Source: Kudoa neothunni (lineage: Eukaryota; Cnidaria). Taken from it: a stretch of 64,000 nt of DNA. The notes beneath the pieces were generated by a model. It was not told where the DNA came from. It ran no database searches and saw nothing but the letters and a program-made list of their open reading frames with translations. Shown here one piece after another: positions 13,343 through 26,600 of this stretch. The stretch spans positions 16,616,001 to 16,680,000 of the forward strand of contig OZ199838.1 in the NCBI GenBank assembly GCA_964304625.1. The letters are read 5' to 3'. Made by a program: the position numbers and the translations under genes. The stretch's first letter is position 1; each line of letters opens with the position of its first letter.

Positions 13343-13790
13343 AGGACGTATGCTCAGTGGTGTGGTGACTGGACTTAATATCCGAAGGTACTGGATTCGA
13401 TTCCCGCTATCGATCAATCTACTGTTTCCGTCCGGTTGTGTCTCTATCTCGTAATGGGAGTCGTTGTTAGAGTGCGATTTCACTATAAGTGTAATTTTAC
13501 CTGCAATTATGGTTCGATCTAGCAGAGGAGGTTGAATTAGACGTTTGAGACGTGGGGGAGGCACCAACAAGCTTGAAACCTCTGTAGACACAAGATCCTT
13601 ATGGACTTATAAATAGGGTTCCGGGTGTTGGTTGTTTAATGGGTTAAACTCCCACATTATCGCAGAAAATAAGGGGTGAGGGATCAATGTTGCTAGTCTG
13701 CAGTACCTACAGCGTTAATGTGGATGATCTAATCAGCCATAACTCCACAACCTTAAAAGTTGCACAAGGAGTTTTAATTTGTAAACAAAA
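13343..13790 (+). repeat. tRNA-derived SINE, near full length
   Basis: The head has both internal RNA polymerase III promoter boxes: a box A-like TATGCTCAGTGG near 13348 and a box B-like GGATTCGATTCC near 13390, about 30 bp apart as in a tRNA. The roughly 380-bp body has no coding potential. The tail carries AACTCCACAACC, shared with the copies at 12.8 and 60.7 kb. It is followed by A-rich sequence. The combination of tRNA head, unique body and shared tail defines a SINE family. The mobilising LINE is not in this window. Confidence 0.75.
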
Positions 13791-14017
13791 AAACTGATTA
13801 TCTTTAGATTATCCCTTTTTTAGGGAAATTAACAAATTGGTCTATGACATACGCTCTGAAATAATTGACAATATGAGAGCTCGAGAATATTTTTAATCGA
13901 AACAAAAATTATACATTTGGGTAACAATATTCAGATCATAAAACTTTATTATAAAAAATGAACTAAAAAATTCATAAAATCTTGTGGTTTTTCACAGTAA
14001 TTTCAAGTGTAGTCGTC

Positions 14018-17000
14018 TTATTTTTTGATCACAACGGACCCAACAATTAGTGTGAGAACAACTGCTCCCACAATTCCTGCTACAATAATTCTAAACAGCC
14101 ATTAAACAATGTAATAAGAAAAAGGTTACATCATCTGATTACTGTACCTAAATGATAGTTAATAAATGAATGAATTGATTATTTCGATATAGTACTTTGC
14201 ACTGTTCTTTTCACCTAATGGTAAAGTCACTTTATTTATTGCATACAATATTATTATTACCTTGATTAATTTCCGCAACTCCAAAATATTCGTCATCATA
14301 CTCAAGATATACAGTCAGATGATAGTTATTATTTTCAGGAACGCCTGTAATGTCGAAACTTTTACAACTTGGAAATGTTTCACACTCTGGAGTTGTACTC
14401 ATGCATGATTTTTCCATTAAATTTGATTTTGCACTAGAATTGCGCAATTCCCATTTACATTTGGAGTCACTAGTTATTTTGGTGGAATGTGCAGTCTCTA
14501 CAGTCAAGGTAGTTCCGTCACGCGTTATAGAAACATCCAAAACTTTTTGAGCATCTGTAGGGTTGATTTTTATCCTATCTAATAATACATTTTAACCATT
14601 TATATTAATACACTCATAAGAAAAGTTAAATTGCTCTTACTTGAAGGTATTTCAATAGTGACTTCGGATGATTTTCCCGGCGCGGTTATTATAACTTTGT
14701 ATGGATATCTTGAACGATAACCAGTGGTGAACATTATAGAACTGCACATAGACATTTCTAAACATCTATTAGCAGTGGCGGTTGTGTCTGGGGCATTGAT
14801 TGGTGCGTCGTTAGTTATTCCACCTGCCCTGGCTATTCTAGGTGTCTCCAGTTTTGATTCTTCTGCTTTGCTTTTATCGGGTTGTGGATTTGTTTTTGCA
14901 TCCTTGTCAGCTGCATCAGATACTGAAGGAACTTCAGGAACTTTGGGTGAAGACGTATCCTCAGATGATGCAGGTGCCGATGTAGCTTGTGGATCTGACG
15001 TTTCTGATGTTGGAGGCGGAGTGGGGCACATTAAAACACTCTCAAATTTATCTTTCATTTTTATTTGAATATCATATTGGCACAATGCTGGAGTGTTTGA
15101 TGACAACTCTGCATTCACTTCGAATCCCTCCAAATTAAATTTATAAGTAACGTTTAACGTTGCCAATTCTAAGAAAATAATAAATAAAATATTTATATTT
15201 TAAAAATGTACTCATTTGAACAGCACTATATATATGTTCTCCATAGTCCTGGTGAGCAATTACTTTAATATCGTATTGCATTCCAGGTTCCAAATCAACT
15301 ATTTTTTTTGTATCCTTACACCATCCTCTACATGGACTGCTATGTTCACATTCGGCGGGATAGAAATAATCCTTTCCAGTGAAGCTGATAAAATATTCAC
15401 ATGTTGGTTCTGTCGTTACACTAGTTTCTATCGAGCCTGCTACGGCTTTCAGCGATACATCCGATGTCGATGTTGTTGTTGGGATGGCAGCATCATAATT
15501 TTTTTCATTACCTTTAGCTTAAAAGGTGTTAAACGTTCATTCTGGTGTAAATATATTTACATGTCCGAATAAATATTTTCTCTTTAAAATCTCTTGCATC
15601 ACTGATCCCCAATGTTGCTACTTCAATGATGTAAGGTTTTCCTGCTTTGAGACCGTTGACAACTAATTTAGCTCCCTCTGTTTTGCAATTATTTCCGCCA
15701 CCACTCAACTTACTACCTTCAGCGCACGTAGTGGTACTAGTCGTTCCAGTAGGTTTAGGTTTATCGGCGAAGTAATGAGAAAGAGTAGGGGTTCCAGCCG
15801 TTTCAGCTTTAAAGAGTGATGAATCAAACGTGACTCCAACACTTGTAAACGCTGATAATAATCCATCTCCCGTTTCAGTTATAACTAGTAATATTTAAAT
15901 TGGTGAAATATACTAATCTTTAATTATTATATTTAGTAATACCGTATTTATCTTGGTTAAACCCATCATAAGTGTTGTCAGTCTTTATTGCTAAATCGTG
16001 ATGCCTCATTTGTATTGAAATAGTGTAAACCGATTTGATCGTCAAAACAGTTAAACCAATATTTTTGCAAGGAGCATAACACTCCCCATTCTTATTTCCA
16101 CAATTTGATTCAAATGAGGTTGCTTCTTTAACTCGGAATATACAAATCTCGTGGGAGGGTGCATTAGTAAACTTTATAGTAATTTGTTTTTCTTCATTAG
16201 ACTTTTTCGTCAAATAAAACTGTGGCTTATAAATATCAATCGTTTTTCTCATATATTCATTTGGCATGTTATAAAAAAAGCTAGGATAGTTAATACATCT
16301 AACTTCATAATGAGGAATCAGAAGGTCAAATTCGACAGAATTTGCGGTATCCGTTTCTGTGTCGCATTCATTCGCTTGCGTACCAGTTTGATATTTCATA
16401 TTTTTGTAGTAAATTGAGCAGGCAACTGGAGAACATGTTTTCGCAGCTAGCTTTAGTTTACCTGAAGCATCTTCCGTTGAAATAGAAAATTGAGGGTTTA
16501 CTAACAATGCTAAAAAATAAGTCTAAAATTGTTATTTACAGATCAAAGTTACGTGTAGCCAAACCAAACACGTTGCCACCCTTGTTTTGTTCATCGGTAT
16601 TGACGTTATTTGCATTTTCTCCAACAAATACATAAACATAACTAGTTCTTGGGGAGAGTTGATTATAACCTAGTTTTATATCCTCGCCAGAACATGTTCT
16701 GACACATTTATTATTAGATTCGGCACTAGTAGTACCATTGGGGGGACAAGTCCCGATTTCATCAAATTCAAGGTTAGAGCTGGTAGTTATTTTTGATTTC
16801 CTAATGCGGCAATGCTTTGTAGTGTATTTACTCCCTCCTAGAATAAGCTGCACCTTGAATTGATTTTGGTCAGCGTCTTTAACAATTTGGTACGCGACTG
16901 TTTCAGTTGGTGTAGAAGGAGTTGGTGAAGATGGAGTTGGTTTAGATGGGATTGGTGTAGCAGAGGACAGGGGAGGCGAGCTTGATGCAGAAGAGGTTGA

Positions 17001-17230
17001 TGTTGAAGCTGTCGTAGATGAGACTGGTCTAAGAGTGTCCCGTTGAGAAGTGTCTGGTGGAGTTAAGATTGGCGAAGATGAGAGTGTTGGAGATGGGCTT
17101 AATTCAGAAGAGGCTCGTGGAGATAAGACCTCGAAACTTGTTTGGTTAATGAGGACTAAAAGTTATAAATTAAAAAGTCAAAGTTTTAATATTACCTGAT
17201 ATAAAAAAAAAGTTGAGACACCAATAGCAT
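14018..17230 (-). CDS. unrecognised type I membrane glycoprotein with repeated Cys-containing, FN3-like domains
   Basis: Nine exons: 17196-17230, 16553-17155, 15943-16509, 15561-15884, 15212-15517, 14641-15168, 14261-14578, 14196-14214, 14018-14090. Introns are 40-62 bp except the last (105 bp). They sum to 2773 nt; with one surplus base in the A9 run of exon 1 the frame gives about 923 residues. Visible order: an N-terminal hydrophobic signal (MLLVSQLFF...), a Ser/Thr/Pro-rich mucin-like stalk of about 90 residues, several modules of about 100-190 residues with paired cysteines and phrases such as LKAGKPYIIEVAT or LEPGMQYDIKVIA that look like fibronectin III strands, a second Pro/Ser/Thr-rich insert between cysteines (14.78-15.03 kb), and a C-terminal transmembrane helix (IIVAGIVGAVVLTLIVG) ending in a two-lysine tail. 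It is probably a surface or secretory-pathway protein. The KK end could be a stop-transfer or ER-retrieval signal. I do not recognise the family. FN3 is inferred from pattern only. Confidence 0.72.
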
Positions 17231-20200
17231 TATATATAATTTTATATTCAACTTATTATAAACAAAACTATAGACGTATAAACTAAATACCCTATAGAAA
17301 GATTATCCCAGATTTCAATCTATAAATCCATTCATATTATTGACGAAGTCAATTTAAACATTTGTTGAATTAAAATAACAGACTAATAATAATGTATGCT
17401 AGCGCGAGTACCCAGCTTTGCCTGATGTGTTATGGAAAATTTATGAGGTAAAGTTAATTTAATTAGTATGTTAAAATCCTTAAAATTTTGTTTCTCTCCT
17501 TTCATTTACAAATTTGTCATTATTTTTGCACTATAATGATGTAGATTCTTGTTAAACCGTTACGTGTATGCATTTTACATTAAAATATAGAGTTATTAAG
17601 AGAATGTTAATAATAAATATTTTTGAGCTCATTTTACAAATCATTCACCAAAAATACAATAACCTTAATTTTATGAGCAATCTAATTAACAATGAAAATT
17701 TATACAACAAACGAAACCATTGAGTAAAATAAAATAGGGTTTTCTCTTCTTTTCAAAATTTTTGTGATAAAAATAAAAGCTTTTAATTATAAAATTCATT
17801 GTTTGCTAAAATTGATAAAAAAAACTCAAAGTGCGTCAAAAATAAAAATATTAATTAATAATATCTCATAATTTTGCGAAGGTTGTCGGCCAAGTTTAAA
17901 AAAAAAAAGTGGATATTAACACGTAAATAATATTCAGGTGATACTAGTTTTGACTACACTTAATTATTTCTGACCACCTCTACGATCTTAGGTCCAGAAA
18001 TAATTTAATATAAAAAATTAAATCTGTAACTAGCTTGTAGGTTTGAGTTGGTGAGATTAAAATAGCACACGCGCGCGCAGGTGCTCCAAAAAATCGAAGG
18101 TCGGGGGTTCACTTCGAGGATATAGGGTTTATCCTCTAGTTCGAAAAGATTAAGTGAATGTATTAACAAGATTGTATGCTTCGTTCGCAGTGGAATTTTG
18201 TAATCGATATTAGGAGAAATTTTCTCATCCAAATTCAGCAGCGCATTATTTTTTGGAATAAACGATATATTTCTTTTAAAATATCAGCTAAACTACAGGA
18301 CTACAGTATCTGTGTAGAACATCGGGCGGTGTTGCATACAAAATCGGAAATAAAGTCGTTTCCTACAATTCGTCCTGTTAATTCACTCCTTTTTTAAAAG
18401 TTTTTTCATTTTTGTTCCTATCACATAAAATTACATTACATAGTTAAATTCAGATCAAAAAGAATTAACCTGAAAACTGAAAATTAATCTTAAGTAGAGC
18501 ACATTCAGATTCACGTGGAATCTCGATGTTGTTGATAAATACATCAAAAAAATTATAACTCTAAAATTTTAACAATTTCGAAGTCGTTAATCGTTCATTG
18601 ATTTTTTTTATTTTTATCTATTCGTAATAATTTGTAAATGTTCAATCTTGACTTTGTATTTTAAAAAACAGAACTTTCTGATTTATTCCATTTAAAATTA
18701 GAACGATGATGTTTCAATTTAACTATGACGTAACTTATTATTGTTTTTAGTTTATAAATTTTTTCGTGTAGTTTATTCATGATTAAAAAAATGTTTAACA
18801 GTAACAGTATTTGTTTCAAAATTCAAACATGAAAATTTTTAATTTATTTTGTTCATTTATCTTTTCATTTATATCCATTAAGAAACCAAATATAAAAAAT
18901 AATTATTTTTTAATTAAAATTAACTTTAAAGTAGAGTAATCGTCAAAAATTAAAATATACGATTTTTAAGCACATTAAATTAAATCAACCAAGGATGCTA
19001 CTAAGTCCAGAGCATTTTTTAGTACTTATCCCAACAGTATAAAATATATTGTAAAACCTAAAAATAAAAACTTATTAGCTATTTCGGGAATATAAAGTGA
19101 AATATTACGTAATATTTTATAAACTACTTCAATATTTTTGTGTGGTTGAATGTTTCAGGCGTTTAAACCCAATATAATTAATTTACTGAGATGTATTATC
19201 TATCACAATGTTTGTACAAACTAGTAAAAACCACAAAATGTCGGAATCATGAAATTCCTATCCATATCTTTAATAATCCTCAAAAATACACATAATCACC
19301 CTCGTTTTTTAAAAAATTTTCCGATGCCATAGCCTCTGCCTTTAATAATACAATTTCAATTAATAAAATACGATTAAATCTAAAAATTAATGATGTTTTG
19401 GTTTGGAAAATTACAGAAACATCTAAATGCAGGATGGTTTTTTGAAGGAATACTCCTTATAAGAATAAACGAACTATTTCACTGTCTCGGAAAGTTTCTT
19501 TTTATTTAACCATTATCAGATTAACAGAGGCTTTGTAAAAATATCTATTAGATCGGATAAACCAATAATTTCCAATTAACTAACATAGCACGTAGTGTGA
19601 ATGGACTGTATATTTTGAAAAAGTAATCGTGGATATAACTTCTTAAACGACCTACAGCATGAATGAGGTACGACATATTTTTATGCAGTTTTTATATCAT
19701 CCTGAATTATTTTTAACCTCAAGAAAACTTAGTATTGATTTAAATATTAACGTTAAAGTCTGAAGGTAGGAAACTATCAGGTTTATAGGAGCTTTAACAT
19801 TCCATAAAAAATTATCTCTACCAATATGGAAAATTATTGAATTAGTTATGCCAGTTGTTGTGTAAGAAAGTTTAGGAAAACATAAAAATGAGTAATAACT
19901 TGTTGAAATAATGAATATAGGTTAAATCAAAATCGGAAGATTTGATAAAAAAGAAAGTTTCATATTCCATGCATTCTTACAAAATGTAATTTTCATTTAT
20001 GAAGCCAAGAGAAAAAAATAATTATTCGCAAACCTTACACACACCTTTCATCGTCTTTGGAGTACATGTAGAGTCACAAGATTATTCCTTGTTGGCAACA
20101 ATTTATTTGTTTAATTCAAAGCATTTATCATCTTTTTTTGTTTAAAATCAAACTCTGACGTTTGTTAAATGAATGTATACTTTATAGAATTGTTAGATGC

Positions 20201-22138
20201 CACAAATTTTAGGGGAAACGCCAAGTCTTTGGTAAGTATAGCGCTAAAAGCGTTATCTGTCTTAAAATTACCCCAAACAAAATAAATAACATTTATATGG
20301 CATTCTTTGTTTTATTTAACGGGTCCTCTTTTTATATAGAATGTATAAGTTAATTTTAATTGACTATCACTTTGAAGTTAACATACATCAGCATTACGAA
20401 GGTACTTTTTAATTTGTTGTTAGAGTAGACAAACAGGAAATTCTTTACTTCTGATGACAATTATATTAATATTTCTAAGTAGATAAACGAATTTTTGTAA
20501 TATCCATGGATTCAAATCTATTCCTCCTTACCTCAAATTTAGCTCAATCATCGGATGCATGGGTAGGACGTACGGATTCTAGGTGCTGCTTTAGAATCGA
20601 AGGTTTCATAGAAGCGTTTTTAAGGATCTTTCAGCACAAAACACATTGAGGTTTCTCGACTCCGTCCAAAACAATTAGATCAAACCCATACTGAATATAA
20701 AAATATAGTTACTTACGTTTCTTCGACATGACAAAATTTAAAAAGATTTAAATTGGTGATGCTTATGAGACTAAAATTCTGTTTACTGTAAATGCACAAA
20801 AATACCTTCTTCGGTGCTTATTGAATAAAAATAAATTTGGTAAAACTCGTTTAATTGTCACAAGGAATTAGTTTTACTATACACGAAATTTTTATATTCA
20901 ACTATGATGTTCAATGATTGACCCCCGGTTGGGAACCCCTGCGCTAAAATATAGATAAATTTAGGATGGTTTGGTAAATACGTAAATCAGTGCACAAATT
21001 TTAAAAATATTGTATTGACAATATCGCCTAATATACTCTCGAGCTATGTCAGGTTTTCACGCTATCTATCTATATTAGATAAAGTGTAGAATCTGTACAG
21101 GTGTATACGTTAATATTGTTATCAATACAATTTCATTATCATATCAATAAAATAGAATTATTATTTTTTAAAATCGGGATTAGTTTGTGCGTTGTTTATG
21201 TAAAGCTGAATTTATGGTGTAAAATCTATAAAATCTCTAAGGGTAGATTAAAATGCTACGAAATAGGATTATGTCCACTTATTAGTTAACTAAATATAAC
21301 TTTATTTGTTTAACCTTTGTGTCATTTACTTAAATAAACTTGATTTACTTTAAAATGAAAAAGGCTTTAGCCTACTTGGTTGAGCAAAGAAGCCTTTGCG
21401 CTAGTATCAACTAAATTAGTAAAGGAAAAAAATTTTAAGACGATTTTTATTAGAATTATTAATTTTGCATTTTTATAAAAAAAGTTCTATTATAAAGATG
21501 GACCTTGACTTTCACATGGAGGAGAGATATTAAATGGGCGAGGAAAAAAACATGGAGGTATGGTAATAAAATATGTAGGAATGCACTCCTTTAGATTCGA
21601 CGATGCACGTTTTATACAGCTACCAAAAATGGTAACTTTATAAAATTAAAATGTAAATAGTAATACCATTGGATAGGGGTAGATTTCCTCAACTAAACCT
21701 ACAAATCCACAATTTAATAATAGTTACTGTCGACTAAGATTTCTTAAATGTCATATTCTAACTAAGGAACTTTTAAGGTTGCAAATTTTGTATTTCTATT
21801 AATAAACACTTAGTGTAAATTTATACATAAAGAAATAATTTTGTTCAATTAAAATACTTTAACATACAGTGACCAACATAATATATCATAATTAAGTAAA
21901 ATTTGATAAAATTTAATTAACGGAGCAATGGTTATGGTTATAGAAAACTTAACTACTTCTGTAAATGACGAATAAAATCAAATGCGTGCGCAGCTGAAAT
22001 AGATATTTTACTATTTTTCAAAAAAAGACTAATTTTATTGAAAAGAGCACCTAAAGTGAATCAGAACCATATTTCATAAGATCTATTAAATAAAAGAAAG
22101 CGTGTTACATCTAATATTTAAAAAAGGAAAAATCGAAG
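17231..22138. other. 4.9-kb gene-poor stretch
   Basis: AT-rich throughout. I found no exon with family similarity on either strand. Two places look repeat-derived. At 18060-18130 a GC-rich island (CGCGCGCAGG) is followed by a box B-like GGTCGGGGGTTCACTTCG that could be a degraded tRNA-derived SINE. At 20922-20944 CCCCCGGTTGGGAACCCCTG resembles the terminal repeat of an hAT element, but no partner end was found. Confidence 0.45.
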
Positions 22139-22210
22139 TTCCGATACGGGGAATCGAACCCCGGCAGCCGCGGTGAAAACGCGAAATCATAGCCACTAGA
22201 CCATATCGGA
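22139..22210 (-). tRNA. tRNA-Glu (anticodon UUC)
   Basis: Read on the minus strand, a 72-nt cloverleaf begins TCCGATATGG and ends CCCCGTATCGGAA. The 7-bp acceptor stem TCCGATA/TATCGGA pairs fully with an A discriminator. The anticodon stem TCGCG/CGCGG encloses loop TTTTCAC with anticodon TTC. The T arm is CCGGGGTTCGATTCCCCG. Box A (TGGTCTAGTGG) and box B (GGTTCGATTCC) are intact. No intron. The CCA end is not encoded, as usual for eukaryotes. It is isolated in the gene-poor region, with no other tRNA nearby. Confidence 0.97.
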
Positions 22211-23684
22211 CACGTTCAACAGATGCTTATTTACTTAATTTATACTACACTAACGACCTAAAGTATTTAAGTTTTTGCCATAATCAGAACTTTTTTTATT
22301 TATAATAACTTTCGTTTAGTATAAAAATTGTCTAAAAACACTAATTGTACTTTATATTTTTGAATAATGCCAAATTTTCTTTAATAAAATCTCCTTTGTT
22401 TATAAATAGGGTTATTATTGCTGTATTATTAGGCTTAAGAGAATGTAACAAAGTAAAAAAAATTGTCAAATAAACAAAAAAAACTTTTTGGAATTTTTTA
22501 ATTTGGTAGAATCCAATATTATTCATACGATCCAATTTAATCTTCGGAAGCATGCGTTATAATAATGGTATTTATAATCATTGGAGCTTTTATTGTAGAT
22601 CAATAACATGCTCAATGTGTCGGATTTTACATAAATTTGTTCATCAGAAATTTAATATGTTCACTAAAATTAGTTCTGATCGGGATAAAAGATTTAATAA
22701 TTGTTCCAATGTGATCAACCATTTATATCCGGGGGTAAAAATTCCTCCATATAAGAGCATAAAATTATGTAAAAACTATCACATTAAAATTTAAGCATAT
22801 TTCTAATATTATTTTTGATAATATAAAAAATCCTAAATTATATAATAATTTAGTTTTTCTAATATATTTTATTAAAGTTTTGTATGTCATGTCGGACTTT
22901 TCAATTTTATTGCGCATTTCAAATTTTTTCGTTTTATATAATACAAAATTATAGTTCCTCTCATATTTTCAACGTGGCAATTGTCGAAGCAAAATAAATG
23001 TATTACACATTCAACGACTGGATTAGGCTATAGCTTATTACAAACACTTAATCAATGCAGTGTTACTTAGTAGAATTGATTAATAGATAGTAATTGCTAA
23101 AAACCATGAGTTGAATGTGGGGTAAAGTGTTAACTGTGAATATTTACCAAGAGGAAAATAGATGATGAGTTGTTTCGACGCTTAAAACTATCTGTTCATG
23201 AATTATTCAATGAATAATCTAATAAATAATTTCATTTTATTGAAATCTAGGGGATAATTACATCTAAATAAAAAAACAAATGTTACAAATATTATTCTTA
23301 GAGAATCCATTGATTACGAGCGTTTGTTTGTCATTATCTTGGCGATTAAACTGTTTACAAAAATAAGTTATAACACTGAGATTAGCTTGTATTGATTATT
23401 GAGTTTTTAATTGATATAAATAGCAATAATTTTAGACTAGAATCGCTAATCGATTAATTTAGTGTTAATCTAAGCTGTAAATTAATAAATTATATTTTGA
23501 TTATAATAATTTATAAAGTTTATTAAAATATTAAAATGATACTCACTCATAAAGATATAATTATCTTGAATATCATGATAATCTAAAAATCATAAAATAC
23601 GAATATAGGCGAATGGAAATTCAATTATAAAAATAAGTAGATTAAACGGGGTTAACACTTGGGCTGTTTGATTGTGGTAGTGCA
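22211..23684. other. intergenic upstream of MFSD1
   Basis: AT-rich sequence with no recognised exon or RNA gene. The short open frames at 22341-22794 on both strands have no domain features. Confidence 0.45.
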
Positions 23685-26600
23685 ATGTCTGATGATGAAC
23701 CGTTTATCGCAGAAATGAGTGGTTCAGATGCACCACTAGAGACTTCTCAAAAAAAACCCTCATTACTCATCGAAATATTATTTTTTTTCACAATGACCTC
23801 AATTATGCTTGGTACATCATTTTCAACAACAATTTGTTATCACATGTTATCTGTTGATTGTATATTTATTAAGGTTTGGCATACGTTGGTGACCCTACAA
23901 CTGCGGTACAAGATATCATTCTTGATGTATATGATGTGAGAAATTCCATGGAAAATATATTCTATCTTAGAATATTAATATATCCTCAGCTCAATATGGA
24001 ATGTTTTCGTCGCTTTACTCGTTTCCCAAATATTATATTTGTTCTGTTTGGAGGTGTAATCGTTGATAATATTATTGGAGTGAGGTAATTTTTTGTATAG
24101 GCGTATATTTTTTAAGAATGTGACAAATGAACCGTAAATTTTTTAATCCTGCGCGTATTATGATAACGATATTTATTTGTTTAATTGTTTTCGCTTTTTT
24201 AAATATTTGTAAACCATTAAAAATAAAATATTTTATAAAAAGAGCTTGTTATGATATCTTTATTTATGAGTTATTCGGATTAAAAATTATTACCGTGCAA
24301 GCGTAAGTGTAATTTTTATTATATTTTTTACGCTCCATAGTCACTTAATCTGTCATTATATTAATTATATTTTATTAATATTAAATTTTAGATGGTCAGC
24401 ATTTATGTTTTCCGTTATTATTTTTATCGGCCATGTAAGTTGCATTTTCTCTAATTTTCTGTTGGATTAATTTTTAATTATTCGGTTTCGTTAGTTATTT
24501 TTTACAGCAGGCTTCTTTTGGAATAGTTTTATATTGATGTTGGTTGGACGCTTTGTTGTGGGGTAATATTTTTTTAAACAACTTCACTTGAGTTTTTTAT
24601 ATGAAGTATTGGAGGTGAATCTTTGAGCGTTGCTACGTCAAAATATATTGTACTCTGGTTTAAAAATCGATCCTTGACTTTTGTGTTTTCTATTCAATTG
24701 GCATTCGTAAGATTGGTAAGTGATTTTTTTGTTTGCTTATGCGATCCTCATTATATTTATATATGTATTTTTATATAGGGTTCTGTTTTCAATTTATTAT
24801 TTTCACAAAAACTCTATCTGTATTTCCGTGACAAATATCCACCTTTCAAAAATACCACCTGTCTCTCATTGATGTATATTGTTGGTAATTCTTATGAGTT
24901 AAAATGCAAGAATTATTGTGGACATTATTTGACCATATTTAGGACTGGGTGTGTGTTTGTTTTCGGTTATTTGCTCAGTTATAAGTGGGATTATTGACAA
25001 AAATGTGAGAAAGTCCGAGCCCCCTACCACTTCCACTAAAAGTAATGATAAAATCCTTTTCTACTATAATTATAATATTATTTTTTAGATGAAAATTCTG
25101 AGGAAAATCAATTAACCTGTAAATTATATTTTTTAGTTATTTTAAAATTCTATTCAAATCTATAATGTTTTTAGGCTGCGCCCAATTGAAACAATGTTTG
25201 AATCTCGGAACTCCCTTTTATATGATATCACTGGCTTGTGTTATTTTTTACGCTGGATTCCCTTGCTTTACTCAGTTTGCCATGTATTTTGGATGTTAAG
25301 AATTCAGCTGATTTCAAATGAAATTGTCTAGCTCTCACCTTTCAAATAAATACATGATCTCTGGCGCCAAATCCGCCTATATTCTTTGGTAGATGTTCAA
25401 CATTGTGATTTTATCGATAAATTCTGCTCTTGTAGTATTTACAGTGCTGCTGGTATCATAATCTCCCCATTGGCTGGATTGTTGGTCACTGCTGTAGGAT
25501 ATGACCTTATTGTCGGTATTTTCTCTATCTCGCAATCCTTCACCATAAAAAGCTTGATATTTACTCCTTTTAATTCCAACTCAATTTATTTGATTCTTTT
25601 AGGTCTTCCTTGCTATCACTTTGTGTGCTACGATCCATTTGGCCTTCACATTTTCATTCATGAACCCTTACGTTATGATAGTAAATTATTATCTATATAC
25701 TTGTGATTTGATAATGATTTGTGTGTATTAGTTAATCACATCAGTGTCAACCACATTTGTGAATTGTGTTATGTGGCCAATCGTAGCTTATGTTGTTCCC
25801 GAAAAAAAGATTGGAATAGGCTACGGAATGTAATTATCTATTTGTTGGTAAACCCTTCGGCGCATATGTTTTTTCATATGTGGAACTTAATGCTCAAAGT
25901 TTTTATTGATTTATACCATTAAATATTGCTCTGAAAGATTAAATATTTTAATATTGAATTCAATTAAAGCTCAATTATGTTTAAATTATGATATAAATAT
26001 TAATGTGAACCAAACATTATTTATTTAACTTTTTCACTGAGTATTGGAAAATTTTCCAAATTGAATTGATGATTAATAATCGGAATCTACAGAAATTTAT
26101 ACTTCTCAACAAATTTTTAATCAAAAAGTATTATAAACAATGAATTGGAATTTAATTTAAGTATGGTTTGAATGATTTTGAATTTTTAATTGTATGTTTG
26201 AATATTTTAAATCTTATAATTAATTTTTATATCTTCTTTATTAATGAAGTAAAGTTAAAAAATAAATAATCATTGTAATAGTTTGTTTTTTTGTGATTAA
26301 ACCGAAAATACGAGGTATAATCAAATTTATTGCTAATTTATCTGCTTAAAAATTATATAAACTAAAAATCAAAAATTCTAATCTATTTCAATAATAATGA
26401 TGCTTATGTTTTTAGCTAAATAAGGAAATATAACCCCAACCGTGAATTAATGATTATCGGGAAGCGCAATCGCGCATGCAGGAACTGCTAATTAATTGGG
26501 TTTCTGCTTATTTAAGGAATTTAAATAATGATTTGACTAATTTTAGACACATATTATAATAATGTAAGTTTAGAATATTTAAGAATACCGTAAGGTGATT

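Noticed and set aside
14724-15068. 114-codon plus-strand frame opposite the glycoprotein gene
   Set aside because: Hydrophobic Gly/Ala/Ser reading is the antisense of the Pro/Ser/Thr-rich insert; the minus strand has consistent splice sites.
18060-18130. possible third tRNA-derived SINE head
   Set aside because: Only a weak box B and a GC-rich patch; no shared body or tail block with the SINE copies.
20922-20944. hAT-like terminus CCCCCGGTTGGGAACCCCTG
   Set aside because: No second terminus or 8-bp duplication found upstream, so I do not call an element.
25500-25710. apparent frame break in MFSD1 exon 12-13
   Set aside because: Resolved by a GTCGGT donor at 25512 with a 91-bp intron; the full gene then sums to a multiple of three.
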